From Vreelandella titanicae BH1 (GTDB lineage: Bacteria > Pseudomonadota > Gammaproteobacteria > Pseudomonadales > Halomonadaceae), in the NCBI RefSeq assembly GCF_000336575.1, contig NZ_AOPO01000005.1, positions 62,001-126,000 on the forward strand: DNA of 64,000 bases, in the 5' to 3' direction. The position numbers and the translations under genes were made by a program. Below the pieces are notes generated by a model. That model did not search any database, had not been told where the DNA came from, and saw only the letters and a program-made list of their open reading frames with translations. How positions within the stretch are numbered: position 1 is the first letter of the stretch; each line of letters starts with the position of its first letter. Below are positions 44,310 to 52,412 of this stretch, in pieces.

Positions 44310-44358
44310 ATTCACCATTCACCATTCACCATTCACCATTCACCATTCACCATTCACC
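44310..44358. repeat. Seven perfect copies of the heptamer ATTCACC
   Basis: Uninterrupted 7-base repeat (49 bases), lying between the helicase terminator and the ribosome-binding site (AAGGAGG, 44364-44370) of endonuclease V. The perfect tract is a typical substrate for slippage, so copy number may vary between cells. Confidence 0.95.
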
Positions 44359-44375
44359 ACTTCAAGGAGGAAACC

Positions 44376-45062
44376 ATGTCCGCACCACTACACGAATGGA
44401 ATCTGGCACCCAAGGAAGCGATGGCGCTGCAGTTGCAGTTGGCGAGGCGATTGGAACTTACTGATCGCCTAGCGCCGATAACGCATATCGCCGGGGTGGA
44501 TATTGGGTTCGAAGAGGGCGGCGAAATCACTCGGGCAGCGGTGGTGGTATTGAAATGGGATCCTGCCACCGCACCCGATTTAAGCGTGGTGGAACAGGTC
44601 GTCCATCGCGAGCCCACCCGAATGCCGTATATCCCCGGCTTGCTTTCGTTTCGAGAAATCCCCGCCGCGCTAGGCGCGTTTGAAAAACTCAGCGTGATGC
44701 CTGAACTGGTGATGGTCGACGGCCAGGGGATTGCACACCCACGCCGGTTAGGCGTGGCGGCTCACCTAGGGCTATGGCTCGATCTACCTACCATCGGTAT
44801 TGCCAAGTCACGCCTATATGGCCAACACGCCGAGGTGGGCGAGCAGCGCGGCGACTGGGTGCCACTCTCCGCGGGGCAGGAAACCATTGGTGCCGTTTTG
44901 CGTTCCCGCACCAAGGTCAAGCCCGTGTACGTATCACCTGGCCACCGGATCACTTTAGAAACCTCGCTGGCCTGGGTGTTGCGCTGCTTGGGGCGTACCA
45001 AGCTACCTGAGCCAACGCGGCTGGCAGATCGGCTGGCCTCTCGGCGTGATCAGCGTAAGTAG
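44376..45062 (+). CDS. nfi: Endonuclease V (deoxyinosine 3' endonuclease)
   Basis: A 228-residue DNA-repair nuclease close to E. coli Nfi. Metal-binding residues are visible: Asp in ITHIAGVDIGFE, Glu in PGLLSFREIPAAL, Asp in MVDGQGIAHPRRLG. The wedge and hypoxanthine-pocket segment MPYIPGLLSF is intact. The enzyme nicks DNA one base 3' of deoxyinosine. AAGGAGG lies six bases before the ATG. The only space for its promoter is the 74 bases between the helicase terminator and the start, most of it the heptamer repeat. Confidence 0.94.
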   Translation: MSAPLHEWNLAPKEAMALQLQLARRLELTDRLAPITHIAGVDIGFEEGGEITRAAVVVLKWDPATAPDLSVVEQVVHREPTRMPYIPGLLSFREIPAALGAFEKLSVMPELVMVDGQGIAHPRRLGVAAHLGLWLDLPTIGIAKSRLYGQHAEVGEQRGDWVPLSAGQETIGAVLRSRTKVKPVYVSPGHRITLETSLAWVLRCLGRTKLPEPTRLADRLASRRDQRK

Positions 45063-45086
45063 CTTTCGATTGCCAATGGCTAAGGG

Positions 45087-45803
45087 CTATACAAATGCCA
45101 AAAAAAGTCGCAGTAGGCTGGAGGCCTCTTGGCAGTCAGTAATGTTCGCCAGCAGGGTGTCGGGCTCTTCGCCTTGGTCGCGTAGGGCGGCGCGTTGGCG
45201 TTCAAGGTAGGCACGCATCACCGGCGCCGTAAATTCCGGGTGAAACTGCACGCTCCACTGGCGCGGGCCGTAGCGCAGCGCCTGGTGGGCGTCGTGGCTG
45301 TTATGGGCCAGCACCGTGCAACCTTGGGGCGCCTGCATCACCGACTGGGCATGGGTCAGGTGGGCGGCAAAGCTTTCCGGTAGTTGGCTAAACAGCGGGT
45401 CTTGCTGGCCCGCTTGGGTGAGTCGCACGGTGCGCGTGCCCGATTCGCGGCCAGCCGGGTGGTAGTCACTCATGCCACCAAAAGCGGCGGCCATTAACTG
45501 GTGGCCATAGCAAACGCCTAGCATGGGAATGTCGTTTGCCAGCACCTCCTTCAGCCACGGCTTCAGTGCTTCGCTCCAGGGTTCCGCCTCACTGACCATG
45601 CTGTGCGAACCGGTAATCACAATACCCGCGAGTGTATTAAGTTCAGGTGCGCTGGGTTGGCGGGTTGCATCCCACACCTGTAGTTCTAAATGCGCGGGCA
45701 GCGCGATGTTAAGCTGCTTTATAAATAGCCTTTCAAAATCACCGTGCTGGTCGACGACTTCCGGAAAAGCGTCGCCGGTTTTAACGATCAATACACAGGC
45801 CAT
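45087..45803 (-). CDS. Class I glutamine amidotransferase-like protein
   Basis: A 238-residue protein of the GMP-synthase-like amidotransferase group. The nucleophile Cys is in MLGVCYGHQLMAAAFGG, and the His-Glu partners in WSVQFHPEFTAP. It lacks synthetase domains; such free-standing proteins are annotated as gamma-glutamyl-amide hydrolases or GATase-like with unknown substrate. ATG 45803 follows GAGGGAG; the 36 codons upstream in frame are rejected. It is convergent with nfi. Confidence 0.88.
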   Translation of the reverse strand: MACVLIVKTGDAFPEVVDQHGDFERLFIKQLNIALPAHLELQVWDATRQPSAPELNTLAGIVITGSHSMVSEAEPWSEALKPWLKEVLANDIPMLGVCYGHQLMAAAFGGMSDYHPAGRESGTRTVRLTQAGQQDPLFSQLPESFAAHLTHAQSVMQAPQGCTVLAHNSHDAHQALRYGPRQWSVQFHPEFTAPVMRAYLERQRAALRDQGEEPDTLLANITDCQEASSLLRLFLAFV

Positions 45804-45939
45804 ATCACTCCCTCGGTATGATGAAACGCAAACATTGAACAAAGGCCTTTCAGGAAGAGCGCAAAGGCGTGAAAATAGCCTACCATGGCTGCTTAAATGG
45901 TAAGAACGCATTAATTATGCACATCATAAGGAGACAATA

Positions 45940-46440
45940 ATGCAACAGATTACCCGTGCAGGCGAACCGCTGGATGTGGCTGGCACACTGCCTGCAAAAG
46001 GGCAGGCGGCACCGGCGATGACGCTGACCAACACCGATCTGCAAGACGTTACGCTCGATACGTACGCAGGAAAGCATAAAGTGCTCAATATCATCCCCAG
46101 TGTGGATACGCCCACTTGTGCCATGTCCACGCGTCACTTTAACGAGCTGGCGTCTAACCTTGCCGACACCGTGGTATTGGTCGTCTCCGCGGATTTACCC
46201 TTTGCAGCCAAACGCTTTTGTGGCGCGGAAGGATTGGATAACGTCGAAACGCTGTCTACTTTCCGCCACCCCGAGTTTCGCGAAGCCTGGGGCGTAGCGC
46301 TGTGCAACAACTCCATGGAAGGTCTTTGCGCCCGTGCAGTCGTCGTACTGGATGCCGATAACCGGGTGCTGCATAGCGAGCTGGTGAGCGAGTTGAAGAA
46401 CGAGCCTGATTATGAGGCTGCCTTGGCGGTGCTGAGCTAG
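45940..46440 (+). CDS. tpx: Thiol peroxidase
   Basis: A 166-residue atypical two-cysteine peroxiredoxin. The peroxidatic Cys is in PSVDTPTCAMSTRHF, the resolving Cys in FAAKRFCGAEGLDNV (the Tpx-specific spacing of about 34 residues). It reduces organic peroxides and hydrogen peroxide using thioredoxin. AAGGAGACA precedes the ATG. Its stop shares the sequence CTAG with the stop of the convergent amidotransferase gene. Confidence 0.95.
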   Translation: MQQITRAGEPLDVAGTLPAKGQAAPAMTLTNTDLQDVTLDTYAGKHKVLNIIPSVDTPTCAMSTRHFNELASNLADTVVLVVSADLPFAAKRFCGAEGLDNVETLSTFRHPEFREAWGVALCNNSMEGLCARAVVVLDADNRVLHSELVSELKNEPDYEAALAVLS

Positions 46441-47120
46441 CTCGTATGCCGTGTAGCATGCCGCTCTGACGCCCTCACCAGCGCGCGAATCAAGCGCTGC
46501 TGGGGGCGATTGAAAATCAGCCACTCCGGGTGCCACTGCACGCCAATCAAGAAGTCGTGCTCCGGTGACTCAATGCCCTGCACCAAGCCATCCCGGTCGC
46601 GTGCAACGATTTCAATTCCTCTGCCCGCCTGGTAAACGGCTTGATGATGTAGGCTGTTAACCCGACACCAGGTAACCCCTAGCAGGCGGTGCAACTTACT
46701 TGCCCCCACGATATCAACGGTTTTGCGCGGCAGAACGGTGCGTCGCCGTTTTAACCCTTCGTGGGTGGTGTAGATATCGGGATCCAGTGTGCCACCAAGA
46801 TGCACGTTGATTAATTGTGCCCCTCGGCAAATACCCAGCACCGGTGTATGCAGCGGAATAAAACGTTCAAGCAGGGCTAGCTCCAGCTCATCCCTTGCAG
46901 GATCTAAACGAACATCTAATTGTACTTCGCCACCGTAGAGGTGGGCCTGAATATCGTCGCCGCCGCCAATGATCAAGCCGTCCAGGCTTTCCGGCTGCGG
47001 GCGCGAAGGCGATAACCGCAACGGTTTGCCGCCATGCCGCCAGACGGCGAACCAATCAAACCACCACGCTAAGTGGCTTTTTTGGTCAGAGGTAGTAATT
47101 CCGATAAGCGGCCGAGTCAT
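46437..47120 (-). CDS. Gamma-glutamyl-gamma-aminobutyrate hydrolase-type amidotransferase (peptidase C26)
   Basis: A 227-residue class I amidotransferase-fold hydrolase. The catalytic Cys is in PVLGICRGAQLINVHLGG, and His-Glu in FLIGVQWHPEWL. The GGGDDIQAHLYGG region and the Cys-Arg-Gly elbow match the PuuD/C26 group, which cleaves gamma-glutamyl amide bonds. It is 75 bases downstream of an amidoligase gene in the same direction; amidoligase-C26 pairs are a recognised neighbourhood. Substrate unknown. Confidence 0.88.
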   Translation of the reverse strand: MTRPLIGITTSDQKSHLAWWFDWFAVWRHGGKPLRLSPSRPQPESLDGLIIGGGDDIQAHLYGGEVQLDVRLDPARDELELALLERFIPLHTPVLGICRGAQLINVHLGGTLDPDIYTTHEGLKRRRTVLPRKTVDIVGASKLHRLLGVTWCRVNSLHHQAVYQAGRGIEIVARDRDGLVQGIESPEHDFLIGVQWHPEWLIFNRPQQRLIRALVRASERHATRHTS

Positions 47121-47194
47121 GTGGATAGTTACTCACTGTGACAGGAAATGAAGAATGCTAAACGGGTTTTATATAGCTGGGCTCTACAACACAA

Positions 47195-48205
47195 TCAGTG
47201 TTCGCGGCGAAGCAAACGAACTAGTTTTTCTTTTACGCGGGTCAGCATCGGTCGGTTATGGTCGGCGATATATTCAGCGCAGCGAGCGAGTAACACCTCA
47301 GAATTAGCGGCAAGTTTCTCGACTTCCACCCAGCGATTCCACTCGGTCACTGAGCCCCACCCCGGCTGGGAAAGCTGAGCGTTGGGTAAGCGGTAGTGAA
47401 AGGTGGGGCGCGGCTTGGTAAGCTGCGTATGCAGCAATTCATGAGAGTGGTCGGGGCGTAGATAGGCAAATAGCGGCAGCATATCCAGCTCGCGATTGCG
47501 CGTGGGATTATGGTGCAAGTAGTCGTCAATTAACGTGTCGAGATCAGGCGAATAGTGGCTATCCAGTATTTTTAACGCATAGGCTTTGTGAAATGGATTC
47601 GCGTGGGGCAGCATCTCACGGGTAATATCGACTTTAATTTCGTCGCGCAGCCAGCCAGCCAGCAGCAGGTACGCACGCAGCATGGCTAGCAAATAGTCAA
47701 CGTCGAAACGCTCCGCTTCAGGGTTTAGGTGTAAGCCGAACCCATACAGCAGGCTGGCATCGGTGCCCTTAGCGCCATGCTCTCGTAGTGTCTCGAACAG
47801 CGCGTCTAAATCTTCCAGCTCATTCCAAGGTATCGGTGGGCAAACGATTTCGGTAGGCACCAGGCCTGTGACCATGTCGCCAATCAGCTCGCGGGTTTTG
47901 TGATGGAACTCGACCCGGCGTTGATGCTGATGGCGCGCCCACTCGCTATCTTCTGGGTGAGGGTCGTCGGCCAGCGATTTGTCGGGATGTGCGTATTGGG
48001 TGTCGAGCTCGATACCAAATTCGCCCCAGCGGGTATCCTCAACGAGTAGCCGATGGGGGCTTACCACGTTAAGCTCCCCGCCAAACAGTTCACGTACGAT
48101 CATCGCCGTGTCTCGGGGCGGTAGGCCAGCGAACTCGATTTCAATGCCAACGTGCCGGATTTTCCCCTGGCTGTTTAAGCGGTTAGGTGGAGCTTGTAGC
48201 GTCAT
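47195..48205 (-). CDS. Amidoligase family protein
   Basis: A 336-residue protein of the glutamine-synthetase-like amidoligase group. The opening strand HVGIEIEFAGLPPRD carries the metal-binding Glu pair, and later blocks include GEFGIELDTQYA, EIVCPPIPWNELEDL and GFGLHLNPEAERFD. This fold makes amide bonds between carboxylates and amines or peptides; the characterised members are few. The upstream region has a fair ribosome-binding site (AAGGACG). Together with the C26 hydrolase that follows, it likely forms a two-gene operon for making and trimming a gamma-glutamyl-type amide. Confidence 0.87.
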   Translation of the reverse strand: MTLQAPPNRLNSQGKIRHVGIEIEFAGLPPRDTAMIVRELFGGELNVVSPHRLLVEDTRWGEFGIELDTQYAHPDKSLADDPHPEDSEWARHQHQRRVEFHHKTRELIGDMVTGLVPTEIVCPPIPWNELEDLDALFETLREHGAKGTDASLLYGFGLHLNPEAERFDVDYLLAMLRAYLLLAGWLRDEIKVDITREMLPHANPFHKAYALKILDSHYSPDLDTLIDDYLHHNPTRNRELDMLPLFAYLRPDHSHELLHTQLTKPRPTFHYRLPNAQLSQPGWGSVTEWNRWVEVEKLAANSEVLLARCAEYIADHNRPMLTRVKEKLVRLLRREH

Positions 48206-48338
48206 CTCGGCGTCCTTGAGGTGAACGTTTAAGTCTTCAGCCTATCATAGTCACGCGTTGAGACTGAGCGTATGACGGGCCATAGCGGCGGCAAATGATA
48301 AGCAGGACGCCATCTAAGCTAATTTTCAGGAGTAAGGC

Positions 48339-50873
48339 GTGCGACAGCACTGGTTAATCAATTCGTTAATAGGTTTTGTCTTGTTTGTATTGGCAAGCCT
48401 AGCAATGACGAGTACGGCAATCACTCAGGCCCAGGCGCAAACGGTGTCGCTGCCCGGCCTGAGCAGCGGTTCCGAAGAGGAAAGCGCTGACGTTAGCGGT
48501 GAAGAGTTTCAGAAGTCGCTCACTGACGTCATCACCATGCTTGAAAACGAAGAGCGGCGCACAGAGTTGCTTAAATCGCTACGCGAATTGCAGGTAACCG
48601 CAGACGCTGCCAGCGCAGATGAGGGCGTAGTACGCCAAGGATTACTGGGTGCTCTCGCCGATACCTTAAGTGACCTGGGTGATCAGGCCCAGGCGGGGGA
48701 TTCGCCGGTTGATCAGTGGTCACGCCAGCTGGTTCAGGGCGTAGATGATTTGCGCGCGCTTAACGATGATGCCGACCAGGGGGAGGCGATTCGAGCGATT
48801 GCCGAAGGGGCGGTGCTGGCCTTGGTTTGGGGCGTACTGTTGGTGCTGATGATTGCCTTTGGGCGCATGATCGCTACCCGGCGTGAGTGGCCGTTGGATC
48901 TGCCTCGGGATCCCAAGGGCTGGCTGATGGCAGTGCACTTTTTGCGTCGCATGCTGCCCTGGGCACTGTCGTTTGCCATTACCTTGGGGATTGGCCAGGT
49001 GCTGCCCGATAGCCCTGGGCGTACGCTAGTATTGGTAGTGGCCTATATCTGCCTGTGTGGCAGGGCGCTATCGGTGGTGTTTGAAACAGTCATCGCGTTC
49101 TTTAGCCGTGGCCATCGTTTTACTGCGGTTCAACTGCTTCAACAGCGTGCGCTGCGCGGGCTGTTTGTGATTGGTGCTTTGATTGCGCTTGGCGACGCGG
49201 TCAACTCCACTCGTCTCGTTGAAATGCTGGGTAGCGAGCTGTCGAGCCTAGCCTCTGTGCTTTCCAATATGCTCGCGGCGTTGCTTGCAGCGCGGTTTAT
49301 TCTCAAGTTTAAGCGCCCCGTGCGCCACCTGATTTGCAACCGGCCCTTCAAGCAGCGGCGTGACGCCAGCACCGCGGTCGAAATGATTCGCTCCCTGGGG
49401 GGGCTATGGCACATACCCGCACTGCTGCTGGTGAGTGGTTCGCTGCTGGCGATTTTTATCACCGTGGGCGATGTGGGCACTGCTCTGGCGCGCTCGATTA
49501 TTTCCGCCAGCCTGCTGGTACTGACACTGGTAGTCACCGGGTTGCTGCGCCGCCAAGCGGAACGGATGGGTAAGCGTCGCCACCGCCGCCGTTATAGCCA
49601 GTATCGTAAACGTTTAGAGCGCTTCGGCTTCGTGTTGGCGCACATCTGCTCGTGGATGGTGTTTGCCGAACTCTCAATGCAGGTGTGGGGCAGTTCGTTC
49701 TTCGGTTTGGGCCAACAAGCCGTGGCCAGCGCGCGGATTGGCCAAGCGCTGGTTAGCTTGGGGGCCACGGTGTTGCTTGCATGGCTGGTATGGATATTTG
49801 CCGATACCGCCATTCAGCGAGCGCTAACATCGTCAGCCCGTTCACGTGGGCGGCGGGTCAATCAGGCCCGGGCGCAAACCATCACGCCGATGATCCGCAA
49901 CGTCATCTTTGTAACCATTCTGATTATTGCCGTTATCGCCGGGTTGGCTAATTTGGGTGTCAACGTCACACCGCTGCTGGCGGGTGCTGGTGTGATCGGT
50001 CTGGCGATCGGTTTTGGTGCGCAAACGTTAGTGCAGGATTTGATTACCGGTATTTTTATCTTGATCGAAGATTCGTTAGCGGTCGATGACTTCGTGCAGA
50101 TCAATAACCATATGGGCACGGTCGAGGGGCTGACGCTGCGCACTGTGCGGCTACGCGATTTGGATGGCATTGTGCACATCATCACCTTTAGCCGCATTGA
50201 GTCGATTCATAACATGTCCCGCCAGTTCGGCATCGCGCTGATGCGAATACGCATTCCGTTTGATATGAAAATCGACGATGCGATTACGCTGATGCAGGAG
50301 ACTGCCCAGGAGCTGCGCCGTGATCCGATGATGCGCCACTACATCTGGTCGCCGCTGGAGATGCAGGGCGTTCAGGGCTTTGAAGATGGCTGCCCCATTT
50401 TACGCATGCGCTTTCGCACCGCGCCGGAGATGCAGTGGGATGTCTCGCGGGCGTTTAACCTGTTGCTGAAGCAGCGTATGGAAGCTCAAGAGATTGACCT
50501 GGGCGTGCCGCGTCTTAGTGTCAGTATGGAAGCACGCGCTGAAGACCGCATGGAGGCGACCGCGGGTACTTCATTCTCTTTAGAAGAGGGCTCGCAAGAA
50601 CAAGCCGGGCAAGAAAACACTTCGCCTGAGAGTGAACAAGGCAAGCATAGCGCGACGCAAGCAAGTGACTTCAACCCACAGGAGCATAAGAAACCAACAC
50701 CTCCGAAGCCCGCGCCGCGTCCGACAAAAGCTGAGATTCGCCAGGATGAACAGGCACGCAGGCACGATAATACGAATAATCGTGCTGCGTCACATCGGCA
50801 AAAGCCCCAGGCACAGGGCAAGCCCCAGAGCGATTCCTATGCCAGCCCCGGTGGCGAACACGGCGATGAGTAG
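48339..50873 (+). CDS. MscS-family mechanosensitive channel, large YbiO-like form
   Basis: An 844-residue inner-membrane channel. A signal peptide (LINSLIGFVLFVLASLAM to about residue 30) precedes a periplasmic domain (about 35-150), several membrane helices, then the pore helix and MscS beta domain (about 515-690; AGVIGLAIGFGAQTLVQDL as pore, GTVEGLTLRTVRLRDLDG). The C-terminal 90 residues are an unusual Gln/Pro/Lys-rich hydrophilic tail. It is the YbiO/MscK-like layout. In halophiles such channels release solutes on osmotic downshock. GTG start with AGGAG before it. Its end overlaps the convergent J-like gene by 84 bases. Confidence 0.9.
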   Translation: MRQHWLINSLIGFVLFVLASLAMTSTAITQAQAQTVSLPGLSSGSEEESADVSGEEFQKSLTDVITMLENEERRTELLKSLRELQVTADAASADEGVVRQGLLGALADTLSDLGDQAQAGDSPVDQWSRQLVQGVDDLRALNDDADQGEAIRAIAEGAVLALVWGVLLVLMIAFGRMIATRREWPLDLPRDPKGWLMAVHFLRRMLPWALSFAITLGIGQVLPDSPGRTLVLVVAYICLCGRALSVVFETVIAFFSRGHRFTAVQLLQQRALRGLFVIGALIALGDAVNSTRLVEMLGSELSSLASVLSNMLAALLAARFILKFKRPVRHLICNRPFKQRRDASTAVEMIRSLGGLWHIPALLLVSGSLLAIFITVGDVGTALARSIISASLLVLTLVVTGLLRRQAERMGKRRHRRRYSQYRKRLERFGFVLAHICSWMVFAELSMQVWGSSFFGLGQQAVASARIGQALVSLGATVLLAWLVWIFADTAIQRALTSSARSRGRRVNQARAQTITPMIRNVIFVTILIIAVIAGLANLGVNVTPLLAGAGVIGLAIGFGAQTLVQDLITGIFILIEDSLAVDDFVQINNHMGTVEGLTLRTVRLRDLDGIVHIITFSRIESIHNMSRQFGIALMRIRIPFDMKIDDAITLMQETAQELRRDPMMRHYIWSPLEMQGVQGFEDGCPILRMRFRTAPEMQWDVSRAFNLLLKQRMEAQEIDLGVPRLSVSMEARAEDRMEATAGTSFSLEEGSQEQAGQENTSPESEQGKHSATQASDFNPQEHKKPTPPKPAPRPTKAEIRQDEQARRHDNTNNRAASHRQKPQAQGKPQSDSYASPGGEHGDE

Positions 50874-51221
50874 CCACGGGCCCCGCCAGCGGCGCCAACG
50901 GTTGTACAACGAGACCGCGTGGCTAACGCGGTCGACCAGTTCGTCGTGACGGGAAATGGCGTGATCCGGCGGCAGCGAAAAGTCGTTGGCGACATCGCCC
51001 TGCCAGTGGGCGCCGTGGCTGAGCCCCAGGCGCGCTCGTAGCTTTCCGATATCGCTGACGGTGTCGTGCAGCGTATCGTAGGTTTCGCGGCGTTCGGCAA
51101 CCGCGAACACCGCCTCGGCATCCTGGCGTAGCGCGCTATGCTGGCAGCTAGCCACGGCTTGGCTGATTTCTTGTTCGTTGGCCTCGGGGGAAACCGCGAG
51201 GCGCTGGTACAAATCGCGCAT
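50790..51221 (-). CDS. J-like domain protein with C-terminal membrane helix
   Basis: A 143-residue protein. Residues 1-55 resemble a J domain (LYQRLAVSPEANEQEISQAV, then AEAVFAVAERRETYDTLHD as the third and fourth helices), but the essential HPD is missing, so Hsp70 stimulation is unlikely. A hydrophobic segment (about 117-142; LLIAVFATGAGIGIALGLAL) anchors it. The start lacks a good ribosome-binding site. The end lies inside the 3' end of the MscS gene on the other strand. It could be co-transcribed with the J-domain protein upstream. Confidence 0.6.
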   Translation of the reverse strand: MRDLYQRLAVSPEANEQEISQAVASCQHSALRQDAEAVFAVAERRETYDTLHDTVSDIGKLRARLGLSHGAHWQGDVANDFSLPPDHAISRHDELVDRVSHAVSLYNRWRRWRGPWLLIAVFATGAGIGIALGLALCLGLLPM

Positions 51222-51280
51222 AGGGTCAATTTATTCTCATGGGCCAGTGCATCCTGCGAAACGTCTAGCGTTACATGGTC

Positions 51281-52300
51281 TTAGTAAGTTTGCATCAAAT
51301 AATCATAGGCGTTTTTAATACGCTGAAACCGCGCTGAGGCCAAGGCGACCTGTTGTTCACTTTCCGAATAGAAGCGGTCTGGATGGTGGAGCTGCGCCAT
51401 CCGCCGATAGGCGTGGCGAACCTCTACCCGGGTGGCACCTGGGGTAAGTCCCAGCACCGAAAGCGCCCGCGTGGTGCGATCGGGCGGCGGTGAGGCGCGC
51501 TGCTGGCGATGCTCTTGTTGGCGATGCTGGTGACGAGAATCTTGCTGGCGAGAGCGGCGCCGTTCGCGCTCGGCCTGTTCGCGCTGCTGTTGTTGCCGTT
51601 GCCGTTCCTGCTCCTGTTGGCGCGTCTGTTCACGCTGGCGCTGCTGTTCCTGTTCGCGGGCTTGGCGAGCCTGCTCCTGGCGTTGCTGTTTCTCCTGCTG
51701 TTTTTGTTGCTTTTGCTGGTGGCGTCGCTCTTTCTGTTGTTGCTGCTGTTCGGCCCGAGCATTGGCCTGTTGGTGGTACTGCTCAGCGGCCTCGGCTTCG
51801 CGTGCTTTTCGGGCATGATAATCTGGGTCGTGTGCCTGCCAGTAAGCATCACGGCTGGGGTCTTCGGGTGTGGCAAGGGGTGTGCCGGTGAGCTCTTTAA
51901 ACAGAGTATTCAAGGTCATTGGTGCGATACTTAGCAGGTCGGCCAAAAAACGCAAAATATAGTGGTTGGCCAGGGACAGCTCGCCGTCGTCAGTGGCGAC
52001 GGTAATCGCTTGATGAATAACGCTCAGGCTGCGTTCTGTGCCGCATTCTTTGCGAACCACCTCGGCAGCTAGTTGGATCGCTTGCAAGTCTTGGCTACGG
52101 GCAATACTCATTACTGGCCCCAGCTCATGCCCGTGGCGAAACTGTGCGGTCACCTGAGCCAGGCGGCGGCGCCGCTGCCCCTCTGAAACATGTTGACGGT
52201 GCACCAGCACCCAGGCCAACAGCAGCAGGGTTGCCGTATCCACTTGGCTGCGGCTCTTTAATAGCAGCAGCTCAAAGGGTGAAAAACGGGCAATGGACAT
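51281..52300 (-). CDS. TerB-like / J-domain protein with a Gln/Arg-rich coiled-coil linker
   Basis: A 339-residue protein. The N-terminal part (about 1-145) is helical and TerB-like, as in DjlA (SVIHQAITVATDDGELSLANHYILRF, read as ATDDGELSLANHYILRF). A linker of about 120 residues (150-275) consists almost wholly of Gln, Arg, Glu and Lys, a predicted long coiled coil. The C-terminal J domain (about 275-335) has an intact HPD: AQLHHPDRFYSESEQQ. It should recruit DnaK. GGAGCTAGGAA precedes the ATG. It lies upstream of the J-like gene in the same direction. Confidence 0.8.
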   Translation of the reverse strand: MSIARFSPFELLLLKSRSQVDTATLLLLAWVLVHRQHVSEGQRRRRLAQVTAQFRHGHELGPVMSIARSQDLQAIQLAAEVVRKECGTERSLSVIHQAITVATDDGELSLANHYILRFLADLLSIAPMTLNTLFKELTGTPLATPEDPSRDAYWQAHDPDYHARKAREAEAAEQYHQQANARAEQQQQQKERRHQQKQQKQQEKQQRQEQARQAREQEQQRQREQTRQQEQERQRQQQQREQAERERRRSRQQDSRHQHRQQEHRQQRASPPPDRTTRALSVLGLTPGATRVEVRHAYRRMAQLHHPDRFYSESEQQVALASARFQRIKNAYDYLMQTY

Positions 52301-52412
52301 TTCCTAGCTCCATAGGTGAAGAGGTGAGCAGAGGGGTGGCTTTAGGTAGCGCCATGATCAAGTTAGCCATGGTATATCATCGCGTTAGGCAAAGGAGTAG
52401 GAGATTGATGAG

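Noticed and set aside
44310..44358. Heptamer array as a CRISPR remnant
   Set aside because: Units are seven bases with no spacers, so it is a simple-sequence repeat.
51509..51934. Leu-rich 141-residue open frame opposite the J-domain protein gene
   Set aside because: It is the antisense reading of Gln-codon-rich DNA (CAG/CAA read backwards gives Leu codons). It has no ribosome-binding site or family features, while the minus-strand frame carries an intact J domain.
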